A stretch of DNA of 64,000 nucleotides from Bactericera cockerelli (lineage: Eukaryota; Arthropoda; Insecta; Hemiptera; Triozidae), in the NCBI GenBank assembly GCA_024516035.1, contig CM044963.1, forward strand, positions 26,763,732-26,827,731. The letters run 5' to 3'. Under the pieces are notes generated by a model, which was not told where the DNA came from, searched no databases, and saw only the letters and a list, made by a program, of their open reading frames with translations. Below, in pieces: positions 31,601 through 36,859 of this stretch. The stretch's first letter is position 1, and every line of letters begins with the position of its first letter. Position numbers and translations under genes: made by a program.

Positions 31601-33110
31601 CCTAGACACGCCCGCAGACATGGGGCCCATAGAGTCCTACCAGCTGTTCTATTGTATTGTATTGTGTTCTATTGTATTGTACTGTATTGTATTGTATTGC
31701 AGGCATTCAGCTGACCTGGTCCCTAGACACGCCCGCAGACATGGCGCCCATAGAGTCCTACCAGCTGTTCTATTGTATTGTATTGTGTTGTATTGTATTG
31801 TACTGTATTGTATTGCAGGTATTCAGCTGACCTGGTCCCTAGACACGCCCGCAGACATGGCGCCCATAGAGTCCTACCAGCTGTTCGCCTACCAGGAGAA
31901 CAAGGCGGCGCCCATCAGCCCCGCCCTCTGGAAGAATATCGGAAGCTGGACGCCCTCCCCCTGCCCATGGCTTGCACCCTCACACAGGTCAGCGCCCACG
32001 GGCTACAGTGCCATGGGCTCTCTAATAATAATATCCCTCTTTATTGGAAGATAACCACCAGGCGAGGTTAAAAAACCCGGCCCTTTAGTTAGGACAATAA
32101 TAATAATAATCCACCAAGGGGGAAAGCCATTGGAGAGAAAAAGATGGACTACACAAAGTCCATCATAAAATTGCCTCCCCACACTATGAACCAAACAACT
32201 TCAGGAGACTTGATCTTCGGATCCGCTCCTGAAGTTATATGATCAGAAGAATTGATCATATAATCCGCTCCTGGTGTAATACCCTTTGAAAGGTAATAAT
32301 TACCTTCCAAAGGAGAGAAAGTGGAAATAATAATAATAACACTCTCTATTGGAAGATAACCACCAGGCGAGGTTAGTGCTCAAAGCATTTTCTAACACCT
32401 AACCCGCAGAGTCTTATTATTATGTGGTCACAAACTCAAATTAGTGAGGAAAAATTCATGCACTGGGATTCGAACCAACGGATCCTTTAACAATTTACAG
32501 GGTTGGGTGGAATAGATTGCCATTGGCAATAACCCGGCCCTTTAGTTAGGACATGATGTGTATATTATTTATTTATCTATTTTTTCTTTCTTTTATTTGT
32601 TTACCTATGTTAGCCGTGTTTTTCTTTTGGATAATTTTTTTTCCAGGTTCGGTATTTCCAAATATTTCCATTTTATTCCAAATATTTCCATTTCTATTCG
32701 TGAAAGAAAAATGCGTTTTGGTACTTAAGATAAACAATGGACTTAACCTATAAAAGGAATGGGGGCAAGAATTTTATAAATCAATTTTGGTTAACCAAAC
32801 TGGAAAAAGATTTTTCCCATCCAAAATAAAAATGACTTTCTTGCAGTTCGTCCATTTTATTCCATTTGAATCCACTTTGGTTAGAAAGAAAAATACGGCT
32901 ATTGTTTCCACTTTATTTTGTGATTGTTATTTTGTGTTTTACATACGTCTGTTGTCTAATAAATAATTTAATAATAACCAAGCGAGATGTTTTCGAATTC
33001 TGTTTCAGTTCACGTCCGGACACACCTATCATTTCCTCGTCAGAGCGGTGGATGTGTTCAAGCGATTCTCGACCTTCAGTAACCCTGGAACCATTCATCT
33101 GAGAACGTGA
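13232..33110 (+). CDS. ATF7IP: ATF7IP / MCAF1 / Windei homologue (whole coding span, 10 exons)
   Basis: The family is a nuclear cofactor of the H3K9 methyltransferase SETDB1 (Eggless in flies): it stabilises the enzyme, keeps it in the nucleus and supports H3K9me3 silencing, including of transposons. Exons I can support: 13194-16636, 21701-21988, 23261-23623, 24181-24316, 24979-25133, 26290-26419, 28665-28723, 30527-30646, 31819-31987 and 33009-33110. All introns are GT-AG and the junction phases agree (0,0,0,1,0,1,0,1,0). The identification rests on the C-terminal fibronectin III domain (LPLPMACTLTQ, then YHFLVRAVDVFKRFSTF), supported by an acidic N-terminus, a coiled coil and a SUMO-interacting motif. 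The frame is broken five times in exon 1 and once each in exons 8 and 9, so the coding sequence as given is not continuous. I think assembly errors are likelier than a pseudogene. Confidence 0.85.
14957..15150 (+). repeat. Coding tandem duplication carrying NLS motifs
   Basis: Two consecutive units of about 32 codons in exon 1 align as KKVKLDVVCEKVLEDDN..TEDPKESDE and KKLKLDEPCENVLGDDN..TEVPKESDV. Each holds a monopartite NLS like that of c-Myc followed by an acidic stretch. Confidence 0.75.
16850..17066. repeat. Microsatellites (TAA)n and (CA)n
   Basis: A G8-like tract, then (AAT)n at 16877-16903, then an imperfect CA-rich tract at 16960-17066, all in intron 1. Confidence 0.8.
17100..17460 (+). 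repeat. Tandem duplication, about 180 bp x 2
   Basis: Two copies share AGCTCAAGAACRGCTCATC, GTCAAATGAWAGCTCAGA, TTTCACTTTGAATTGAT, AAATTTCGAGAAAAAATG and ACGTGTTACCCAT. The element class is unknown. Confidence 0.7.
17500..19330 (+). mobile_element. Non-LTR retrotransposon 3' end, internal 494-bp tandem repeat x 3
   Basis: The rightmost part (19037-19234) encodes a typical LINE ORF2 C-terminus: CSLCKEAPETAKYILCECG is a CxxC...C.C zinc-knuckle-like segment, followed by PKEVTEISPKRILSYIK and a stop. After it comes a tail of ACCAAT repeats (19312-19335). Upstream, a unit of 494-496 bp is repeated three times (about 17580-18070, 18071-18564, 18565-19060) with few differences. Each unit ends just where CSLC begins, so the array grew inside the 3' coding region. 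The left edge has CTGTTCCCCCTGTCGTAAAA, a string I associate with insect LINEs. The frame is broken, so this is a dead fragment. Confidence 0.7.
19435..19790 (+). repeat. Dispersed repeat H, second copy
   Basis: Collinear with 3930-4350: GTACCGGTAATTAGAGTCGG, CAAAAAGTTCAAGATATG, CAAGTCTCTAGCTTCTGC and TTGATATATCCTGTTTATAG. The large palindrome of the first copy is replaced here by AGCGGCCAATAGGCCGCC. Confidence 0.6.
19788..20275 (+). repeat. G-rich tandem array, about 43 bp x 11
   Basis: Unit: GCCTGCGTTCAAGTGAG, AATTTCGAGGGGGGCCCGGG, ACGA. Eleven copies differ mainly by GTAAG or GTGAG after TTCAA and by GCGTT or GCATT. Every unit has a G6 run and a splice-donor-like CAA/GTRAG, and the array lies in intron 1 of the ATF7IP gene. 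Confidence 0.9.
20285..20380 (+). repeat. SINE core-domain fragment
   Basis: ATGTGGGTAGCTGGTACGAT, CCCTGCGATTGGATG, CGTCCTGAAAC and AGACGTTAAAACC match the body shared by the 5S-headed and tRNA-headed SINEs; the head is missing. Confidence 0.55.
20690..21660 (+). repeat. 92-bp tandem array, about 10 units, ending 40 bp before an exon
   Basis: Unit: CCTCCTTGTAAGGACAGTGG, TAGAAGTGCTGAGTCATTCC, TCCACTGTCTGGCTACCATC, GTTCACGATGACGCCACCC, TATGATGATGAAG. Later units lose about 15 bp at the left, and one is interrupted by an AT-rich stretch (21525-21545). It is preceded by ATAAACAGGGAGTAGACCAG, which also precedes single copies at 25260-25350 and (reversed) at 53088-53250, so the array arose from the end of a dispersed element. 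It stops just before the polypyrimidine tract of exon 2. Confidence 0.9.
21701..21988 (+). CDS. ATF7IP: ATF7IP exon 2 (coiled coil)
   Basis: The acceptor is TTTTTTTCTTCTCTCATCTCTCAG and the donor GAG/GTAAGT; 96 codons, phase 0 at both ends. The peptide opens DLESLVTRMFVKAYGYESAL and continues through REMVVKAQGETKTMQGLLAL and KQLKELTAIHEKALTELRQF, a heptad-like helix. In ATF7IP/Windei proteins the SETDB1-binding segment is helical and lies between the acidic region and the low-complexity linker, which is the position seen here. Assignment of that function is inference. Confidence 0.8.
22018..22210 (+). repeat. Dispersed repeat K, left arm of an inverted pair
   Basis: AAGTGAGAAGTTGTATTAGA, TGTACATGAATATCAGAACA, ACCTGGACAGCTCTTTCGAG and CATCAGCAGGTAATAGTTCT are found here and, inverted, at 22650-22850. 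Two tandem copies are at 54473-54772. This arm starts about 30 bp after the exon 2 donor. Confidence 0.65.
22293..22488. mobile_element. Near-perfect palindromic MITE
   Basis: AGGTCGGGTTCTACGAAAAA and its complement at the right end bound about 192 bp that fold almost completely on themselves; the central loop is GTTTAAAGCAAAAC. The flanking bases suggest a TA or TAA target. Confidence 0.8.
22593..22631 (+). repeat. Conserved tail stem-loop, copy a
   Basis: GGGCGGGGTTATTGCC, TTT, GGCAATCTCTTCCACCC: an inner hairpin ATTGCC/GGCAAT inside an outer GGGYGG/CCACCC pairing, preceded by GTCCTAACTAAA. Confidence 0.6.
22650..22850 (-). repeat. Dispersed repeat K, right arm (inverted)
   Basis: The reverse complement of 22018-22210 over about 185 bp. 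The two arms could form a large hairpin in the intron 2 transcript, with the palindromic MITE inside the loop. Confidence 0.65.
23261..23623 (+). CDS. ATF7IP: ATF7IP exon 3 (Pro/Arg-rich linker)
   Basis: The acceptor CTCAACTTCTCAG ends at 23260 and the donor CAG/GTGAGG at 23623; 121 codons, phase 0 on both sides. The peptide begins KKRLSQQISSPKSPLPSPSV, is rich in Pro, Gly, Arg, Ala and Ser, and ends RSPSVSPRQ with several SP sites. It is very GC-rich against its AT-rich introns. No domain is visible; it is a disordered linker between the coiled coil and the SUMO-interacting motif. Confidence 0.75.
23799..24016 (+). repeat. Dispersed repeat G
   Basis: Starts with AGCCAGCTTGGCTACAGCTG after a (GTT)n tract and ends near CTCTAGCGAGACAC. 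It is the longest forward copy in the window. Confidence 0.6.
24181..24316 (+). CDS. ATF7IP: ATF7IP exon 4 (SUMO-interacting motif)
   Basis: The acceptor is TGTTGTTTTCAG and the donor A/GTAAGA, phase 1 out. The peptide SPMGRLVPRSPLTSPAPG leads into GGSVDIINLDDDETSVQ. The hydrophobic core VDIINL followed by four acidic residues is a classical SUMO-interacting motif. Mammalian ATF7IP has SIMs used in heterochromatin recruitment, so this exon supports the family call. Confidence 0.8.
24760..24835 (-). repeat. tRNA-headed SINE, family A (reverse, head only)
   Basis: GGACTGGAACCACCGACC and CCCTATCGATCAAG match the family head in reverse. Confidence 0.6.
24979..25133 (+). CDS. ATF7IP: ATF7IP exon 5
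   Basis: The acceptor is TTGTGTTCCAG and the donor AAG/GTGAGC; phase 1 in, phase 0 out. The peptide NTKLVRSPTNTLARNPNTT continues with many Asn, Thr, Ser and Gly and ends RVFVPSSQGYK. It is a low-complexity linker with no recognisable domain. The splice phases fit exons 4 and 6 exactly. Confidence 0.75.
25205..25355 (+). repeat. Dispersed single copy of the 92-bp unit with its leader
   Basis: ATAAACAGGGAGCAGACCAG and GGCCCTTGTCAATTATTAGC precede one unit ending CACGATGACGCCACCC. This shows the normal, unamplified form of the element arrayed at 20690-21660. Confidence 0.65.
25373..25595 (+). repeat. tRNA-headed SINE, family C
   Basis: TGTCCCGGTAGCTCAGTGG and GGTCGTGGGTTCGAAACCC are A- and B-box regions, and CCGGGGAC pairs with the 5' end like an acceptor stem. 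An insertion-like extra arm sits between them. The tail runs through CGTCTTGAGCTTACTCC and ends in (ATT)n. A reverse copy is at 55153-55348 and a tail fragment at 54000-54100. Confidence 0.75.
25675..25770 (+). repeat. SINE core-domain fragment
   Basis: CTTCGTGATGCTGGCATTCC, AGGCTGGGTGAGGTTAA, GCAGGTTTGTGAATTTCCTGC and CCGTCGTGATA match the 5S-headed SINE body. Confidence 0.55.
25875..25912 (+). repeat. Conserved tail stem-loop, copy b
   Basis: GATGGGGTTATTTGCC, TAT, GGCAATCTTTTCCGCCC, preceded by GTCCTAACTAAA. Confidence 0.5.
26085..26133 (+). repeat. Conserved tail stem-loop, copy c, with full outer stem
   Basis: TCAAGGGTGGTG and CACCACCCTTGA are perfect 12-bp complements enclosing AATGCC, TTT, GCCATT and CTCTTCC. 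It is the clearest two-level stem-loop of the set. Confidence 0.65.
26290..26419 (+). CDS. ATF7IP: ATF7IP exon 6 (Ser/Thr-rich)
   Basis: The acceptor is CCCCCCCTCTCAG and the donor A/GTGAGT; phase 0 in, phase 1 out. The peptide IRTPVNSSGGAGTILTSLPT is followed by a run of Ser and Thr and then TYVLNTEAGPIPFQT. The donor region (CTTCCAGACAAGTGAGTCA) is repeated twice just downstream (26459-26528), giving decoy donors. Linker function is inferred. Confidence 0.75.
26530..26760. repeat. AT-rich imperfect tandem repeat
   Basis: Repeated TTTTCATTATT, A7-9, TGGTTTTTT blocks of about 60 bp, four or five copies. Confidence 0.6.
26775..27086. mobile_element. Mariner-type MITE, 312 bp
   Basis: CAGGGTGTCCCGTATACAGA and its complement at the right end begin terminal inverted repeats of about 55 bp (both arms include TTTTGAGGGTAGGTTCAGCC). 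TA lies on both sides (26773-26774 and 27087-27088), the target duplication of Tc1/mariner elements. The interior is non-coding. Confidence 0.85.
27240..27370 (+). repeat. SINE core-domain fragment
   Basis: GGCCATTCCCGGCCCCACCC, TTTGAGTAGCTGGT and TGTGAGTTTGC match the core domain; strongly diverged. Confidence 0.4.
27533..27757 (-). repeat. tRNA-headed SINE, family F, with the same core as the 5S SINE
   Basis: Read on the minus strand, the head is GCCTCCGTGGCGTAATGGTT and GAGTTCAACTCCC (Pol III boxes). It is followed by GGCATATCCGGCCCTACCC, AGGCTGGGTGAGGTTAATG, GTAGCTGGTACGATTCCCAG and CGAATGGAGGCTAAAACCCC. The part from CCGGCCC onward is homologous to the 5S-headed SINE body. A second copy, split by a MITE, is at 45277-45650. 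Confidence 0.75.
27865..28060 (+). repeat. Dispersed repeat L
   Basis: CCAGGAGACTTGATCATAGA and TAGTGTAACACCCTCTCGG recur in altered form at 32110-32320. No head could be assigned. Confidence 0.45.
28263..28437 (-). repeat. tRNA-headed SINE, family E (reverse)
   Basis: On the minus strand TCACCGTGGCAGAGTGAGTT and GGTTCGATTCCCAGCGGGGC form the head, and TTCGGGGTCCACTCATACC the body. A body fragment is at 40500-40600. Confidence 0.65.
28665..28723 (+). CDS. ATF7IP: ATF7IP exon 7 (short)
   Basis: The acceptor is TTCATTCTGTTACAG and the donor TAC/GTAAGT; 59 bp, phase 1 in, phase 0 out. The peptide NIRLNFRPNATGTPVRINY is short but both junction phases fit exons 6 and 8, and its base composition stands out from the surrounding repeats. 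Confidence 0.7.
28813..28920 (-). repeat. Dispersed repeat G (reverse)
   Basis: CCAACCCTTACAAGCCAGGC, GCTTGCAGTTT and TGGAGACCATCA. Confidence 0.55.
28961..30124. mobile_element. Non-autonomous DNA transposon with repeated 14-bp motif, 1164 bp
   Basis: GGGTCATTTTCA at the left and TGAAAATGACCC at the right are exact inverted ends, with weaker pairing further in. ACAT on both sides (28957-28960 and 30125-30128) is a 4-bp target duplication. Inside, GTAACATTTGTGAC occurs eight times in both orientations (starts 29155, 29317, 29336, 29359, 29374, 29531, 29708, 29927; two with one mismatch). No transposase frame is present. A 4-bp duplication fits several superfamilies (for example Sola), but I cannot assign one. 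Confidence 0.75.
30236..30277 (+). repeat. Conserved tail stem-loop, copy d
   Basis: GGGGCGAAGTTAATGCC, TTA, GGCATTCTCTGCCACTTAAC. The inner stem is AATGCC/GGCATT where copy a has ATTGCC/GGCAAT, a compensated change. Confidence 0.55.
30527..30646 (+). CDS. ATF7IP: ATF7IP exon 8 (start of FnIII domain; frameshifted)
   Basis: The acceptor is CTGCTCTTCTGTTTCAG and the donor G/GTGAGA, phase 1 out. The peptide QGHPAPVPPTPKVSNLPPEA leads towards the FnIII start. In the given sequence the frame hits TGA right after GPPS. The run of C at 30608-30612 appears one base short, because the next frame reads KLRVQLAQEGKG, which continues correctly into exon 9 as the first strand of the FnIII domain. This is one of seven frame breaks in the gene. 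Confidence 0.75.
30660..31200. other. AT-rich intron sequence
   Basis: (AAT)n tracts and A-rich segments, with no supported gene or recognised repeat. Confidence 0.5.
31217..31268. repeat. Dispersed palindromic repeat, copy 4
   Basis: TTACTTCCGAGAAATTTCTA, ATACTAGAAATCGGAAATAT, TGTGTTCG. The central T to C change breaks the palindrome at one pair. Confidence 0.6.
31423..31818 (+). repeat. Three extra copies of an exon head with its splice acceptor
   Basis: Before exon 9 proper, the first 68 bp of that exon plus the preceding TATTGCAG acceptor occur three more times (exon-like starts 31461, 31582, 31703). The spacing is 121, 121 and 116 bp, separated by TATTG/TACTG microsatellite. Each copy reads ATTCAGCTGACCTGGTCCCT and GAGTCCTACCAGCTGTTC, then runs into (TATTG)n. 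One copy has a GGGGCC change where the others read GGCGCC. Confidence 0.9.
31819..31987 (+). CDS. ATF7IP: ATF7IP exon 9 (FnIII core; frameshifted)
   Basis: The acceptor is TGTATTGCAG and the donor CAG/GTCAGC. The peptide IQLTWSLDTPADMAPIESYQ and then LFAYQENKAAPISPALWKNI are FnIII strands B-C, with the conserved Trp and Tyr. The following frame gives KLDALPLPMACTLTQ, the most characteristic string of the ATF7IP C-terminal domain. One base is missing between the two parts (GG at 31941-31942 where three G are expected). In the family this domain binds transcription and chromatin factors (for example MBD1 in mammals). Confidence 0.85.
32050..32095 (-). repeat. SINE tail recombinant
   Basis: ACCACCAGGCGAGGTTA of the family D tail joins CGGCCCTTTAGTTAGGAC of the other tail type; the intervening hairpin is missing. 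Confidence 0.4.
32110..32320 (+). repeat. Dispersed repeat L, second copy
   Basis: TCAGGAGACTTGATCTTCGG and CTGGTGTAATACCCTTTGAA match 27865-28060. Confidence 0.45.
32340..32485 (-). repeat. tRNA-headed SINE, family D (reverse, head truncated)
   Basis: GATAACCACCAGGCGAGG, the GTGCT, CAA, AGCAT hairpin, then TTATTATGTGGTCACAAACT and GAGGAAAAATTCATGCACTG. Confidence 0.6.
32502..32545 (-). repeat. Conserved tail stem-loop, copy f (reverse)
   Basis: TTGGGTGGAATAGATTGCC, ATT, GGCAATAACC, CGGCCCTTTAGTTAGGAC. Confidence 0.5.
32640..32930 (+). repeat. Dispersed repeat J (forward)
   Basis: CCAAATATTTCCATTT, TAAGATAAACAATGG and TTTTGGTTAACCAAAC are the complement of the 8225-8600 copy. Confidence 0.55.
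33009..33110 (+). CDS. ATF7IP: ATF7IP exon 10 (end of FnIII domain, stop)
   Basis: The acceptor is TTCTGTTTCAG, phase 0. The 34 codons read FTSGHTYHFLVRAVDVFKRF and then STFSNPGTIHLRT before TGA. This is the last pair of FnIII strands and ends as ATF7IP proteins do, close after the domain. No clear polyadenylation signal follows within 200 bp; a partial tandem copy of the exon comes first. Confidence 0.85.
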   Translation, partial: FTSGHTYHFLVRAVDVFKRFSTFSNPGTIHLRT

Positions 33111-33240
33111 ATAGCAAACACACACCATACTCATTCTACTCAGGATTCACAGGGATTGTGTTCAAGCGATTCTCGACCTTCAGTAACCCTGGAACCATTC
33201 ATCTGAGAATGTGAATAGCAAACACACACCATACTCAATC
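33044..33240 (+). repeat. Tandem duplication of the last ATF7IP exon end
   Basis: GTGTTCAAGCGATTCTCGAC through CACACACCATACTCA occurs at about 33053 and again at about 33160, including the terminal coding sequence and stop. The copies differ by ACG/ATG in the last codon before the stop. Confidence 0.85.
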
Positions 33241-33984
33241 TTCTAAGGCATAATTTACCTTGGAAGGTAAGGTTTGGATTATGAAACAGGATTAGATGAT
33301 CACTGGTGGAAATTTCAACCAATCCCAATGCATTTACAGGGTGGACCAAAAAAACGTTTACACCCGTTAATGGTAGATTACTGACGACATTTCCAGGCCG
33401 GATCTGCAATCCGTTTTTTCGGATTCGCTTTCGTAACTGCACAAAGTGATTTTTTGCAACTTTCTGAAAAAGTCCGACTTTGGCTTATTCTTCAGGTCAG
33501 TACTTTTTTCCTGTTTAAGATGAGTTGATTCTGAACAATTTTGCAGAAAGCCAACAAAATTTCGATGTTTCTAGCTACACTACTTTGTTTCTTACGATTT
33601 GGTTTGTCATATTTTTTTACACCTGAAGAGAAAAAAAACACCCAAAAAAACTTTTTTACTAAATAAAACACTCGACATTTGTCCGAACAAATTTTGGCAC
33701 AGACATGGGCAAGTTTGATAAAAGTTGGCGGCCGCCCCGAGGATGCTAAAAAATAATTTTACGATTTTTTATCACGTGATCTTCTGGGAAAAAATATTAG
33801 ATGTTTGCCAAAAACTCTTCGAAAATCCTAAGAGTTTCCTAGCTGTAGACTGTGTAAGGGCGTCTTGTATTGTTTACAAAAATTGTTTACATTGCTTTTT
33901 TTGAATACCGCGGTCTCACATGCCTTCATCAGCCAGTTTAGGAAAATTCAAATGATCAATTTCGTGCTTCTCAGATTGTCAGTG

Positions 33985-34050
33985 GTGTTAGCTAGATGTG
34001 GTAGTGCTAAGAGTGTTAGACGCATGATCGAGGTTCAATTCTCGACGGTC
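33985..34050 (+). repeat. Possible tRNA-like head
   Basis: TTAGCTAGATGTGGTAGTGC and GAGGTTCAATTCTCGACG resemble A and B boxes. It is a single copy in the window, so the call is weak. Confidence 0.3.
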
Positions 34051-34556
34051 AATATTATTTTAATTATCAAAAAAATATGATGGAATATTTTATTCATTTT
34101 ATATCAGAATAATCTGACCTCTTGTAACACCAACAACTTATGGTTATACCATCTGTAAATTGAGTTATATCAGATACTATTGGTATCACAATACACATAA
34201 TTATTATTCATGTAAGCCCCTTAGAGACTGCCTTGATAATGTAAGGATGGTTTTTCTTATGCTTCCCTACGAGAGAAAAAAAAAAAAAAAAATAGCGAAT
34301 TTTCCAAACGAAAATAGAGTTTATGAAATAAACCCAGGTAAATATGTAGGTAGATTCTTCTATCATAAACAATACTAATTAAATAACAAATATTTACCAA
34401 TTGCCAACTCTTAATAGAAGTCTTGAAAAAACAAGATAATATTTTGTAAAATGAATAAACTTTTGCAGTCTTTATTATGTTTTATAATATTTTGATATAA
34501 ACAAAAAGGTACTTAAAAAAACATTTTGTGTCAGTATGTTCAATGAGAAACGATTA

Positions 34557-34645
34557 GAAGCGCACGATTAGCTCAGTGGTAAGCTAGTCACTTGCCATGC
34601 GTAAGATCCCACCCCGGTCCGAACGCCAGAGCCAGCAAAAAATTC
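34557..34645 (+). repeat. tRNA-headed SINE, family B (head only)
   Basis: GAAGCGCACGATTAGCTCAG and CACTTGCCATGCGTAAG match the 2690 copy; it lies in the spacer of the foldback element. Confidence 0.6.
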
Positions 34646-34706
34646 ATGACTACAAAATAAAAAAGACTGTTGCCATTTTTTATTTAGCCATAGTACACAC
34701 TATGGA

Positions 34707-34711
<5 letters not shown>

Positions 34712-34778
<67 letters not shown>

Positions 34779-34779
34779 C

Positions 34780-34822
<43 letters not shown>
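34712..34822 (+). repeat. (CT)n microsatellite
   Basis: About 110 bp of CT dinucleotides with rare CC or TT interruptions. Confidence 0.95.
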
Positions 34823-34824
<2 letters not shown>

Positions 34825-36061
34825 TCTCAATTCCCTTAGAGGAACTGTTGGAAGTGGCGTCCACCTTCCTGGATGCAAAGGTTGAACCTCTTCATCATGT
34901 TCCGTCGAATGTTGCGGAAGATTCCAGGTTTTTCTGTCAGGTCATCGAATGCCAACAGGATTCTTGCTACCAGATTTCGTAAACTATGTTTTTCACGTGA
35001 TCCCAAATGTTCCTGTTGGCAACTCCATATGATAAATGCGTATCTGCCATTTCAGCATCCGAATTATAATAATGTAACTTGTACTAAAAAAACTTAAGAA
35101 GTTTAAAGATAATATTTCATAGAATGCAGAAAAATATGCTTGAAAACTATCATCGAGAAACAAACAATCATTCCTTTGACTGGCCTTTAATTAATTCCAA
35201 GGAAAATAATTATCAGACATAAATAGCTAATTACTCTTTGAGTACAAGACGACCCTACACGGTCAACACTTTTAAGATTTTGAACATCATTTTTTGAGAC
35301 TTACCTGGTTTGTTTACCCAGAAGATCATGTGATAAAAAATCGTAAAATTATTTTTTAGCATCCTTGGGTTGGCCGCCAACTTTTATCAAACTTGCCCAT
35401 GTCTGTGCCAAAATTTGCTCGGGCAAATCTTGAGTGTTTCAAAGTGTAAAAAATTTACATGAGAATTTTTTTTCTATTCAGGTGTCAAAAAAGATGCCAA
35501 ACCAAACCGTAAAAAACAAAGTAGTGTAGCTAGAAACATCGAAATTTTGTTGGCTTTCTGGAGAATTGTTCAGAATCAACTCATCTTAAACAGGAAAAAA
35601 GTTCTGACCTGAAGAATAAGCCAAAGTCGGACTATTTCAGAAAGTTGCAAAAAATCACTTTGTGCGGTTATAAAGGCGAATCCGAAAAAACGGATTGCAG
35701 ATCCGTCCTAGAAATGTCGTCAGTAATCTACCATTAACGGGTGTAAACGTTTTTTTGGTCCACCCTGTATATCAGCTGTTAAATGATAGTGGCTTGGGTG
35801 AAAAGATTCTAGATATTTAATCCTGTTTCATAATTCGGCCCTAAGTACACACAAACACTCTTTTAGCGAAGAAATATTTTACTTCATTTTATATTTTCTC
35901 ACCCCTATTTAATAGACATCATGACAATAATTAATGGCCAATTAAGTTCACCATTTGCCCATTAGTTACACTACAACTAGGGGTCAATGATCTAATTTAG
36001 CTTTTCAAATTCAAACCATTTCACTTGCAAACTGGACGTTATTTTTCTGGACGACCTATCC

Positions 36062-36242
36062 AGCCAACTTTATTTCAAAGTTGGCTCGTCCCGAACCACA
36101 TAATTCTATGTGCAATCAACCATCGCATCGTGAGGACCTCGACTTTTGTTTTATAAGCCATTAAAACCTTGGGAAACTGCAAGCTAGCCTGGCTTGCCTA
36201 GTCAGTTCTTTCTTTATAGTCCTCTAGCTCTAGCGAGACACT
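36062..36242 (+). repeat. Dispersed repeat G
   Basis: AGCCAACTTTATTTCAAAGT, TTCTATGTGCAATCAACCAT, GCAAGCTAGCCTGGCTTGCC. Confidence 0.6.
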
Positions 36243-36625
36243 GAAGATAGGCAAAACCGATGCTAAGCAATGACTTTAAGTTATCGATTTTGTCTTTTAA
36301 TTTCGCCCTGAAACACATTCCTTTGGGGGTTGGAGTGAATCGAACCCTCGGCTCATATTTATCCAACACTCGTTATCGTTCCAGAAAGCTTTCTCACTCT
36401 AATAATCCCTAAATTGGCAGAGAATTATTCATTAGCACCACCCTGAATCTAGTTTTATTAATTGCATTTTCAGTAGAAATTCATTTATTTTTTTTTTTTA
36501 TTTTTATTTTTTTTTGCAAAAAAAACTTGATTGAACACATTTAATAATAATGAACGTTTTTGTACTCTGTGGAGCCATGTCTTGATTTTGCGTATTGTTT
36601 TAAATGGGGAAACTTAATCATTAGG

Positions 36626-36856
36626 TCTCGCCCTTAATCAGTCTAATAATCTCGCCCTTAATCAGTCTAATAATCTCGCCCTTAATCAGTCTAATAATCT
36701 CGCCCTTAATCAGTCTAATAATCTCGCCCTTAATCAGTCTAATAATCTCGCCCTTAATCAGTCTAATAATCTCGCCCTTAATCAGTCTAATAATCTCGCC
36801 CTTAATCAGTCTAATAATCTCGCCCTTAATCAGTCTAATAATCTCGCCCTTAATCT
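36626..36856. repeat. 24-bp tandem array, about 10 copies
   Basis: Unit TCTCGCCCTTAATCAGTCTA, ATAA; copies are almost identical. The length is a multiple of three, so an open minus-strand frame reads KGEIIRLI repeatedly, but nothing supports expression. CGCCCTTAAT resembles the end of the 1817-1953 MITE family, from which the array probably grew. Confidence 0.9.
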
Positions 36857-36859
36857 TCC

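Larger units (their letters stand above)
33337..35767. mobile_element. Foldback element with inverted repeats of about 530 bp
   Basis: Ends CAGGGTGGACCAAAAAAACG and its complement are flanked by TA (33335-33336, 35768-35769). The left arm, to about 33870, and the right arm, from about 35240, are complementary with small indels. Shared blocks include TTTTCGGATTCG, GAAACATCGAAATTTTG on the right and its complement on the left, and CACATGGGCAAGTTTGATAA-like ends. The TA target suggests Tc1/mariner mobilisation. No transposase remains in the 1.37-kb spacer. Confidence 0.85.
33278..35834. mobile_element. MITE ('ATTATGAAACAGGATT' family) split by a foldback element
   Basis: The left end ATTATGAAACAGGATTA (33278) and right end TAATCCTGTTTCATAAT (35818) match the ends of the intact 11879-12111 copy. 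Everything from 33337 to 35767 is a later insertion. Without it the element would be about 125 bp. Confidence 0.65.

Noticed and set aside
31364..32054. Long frames through the TATTG region as a protein
   Set aside because: They arise from the copied exon head plus (TATTG)n and change with each unit; only the last copy is followed by real exon sequence.
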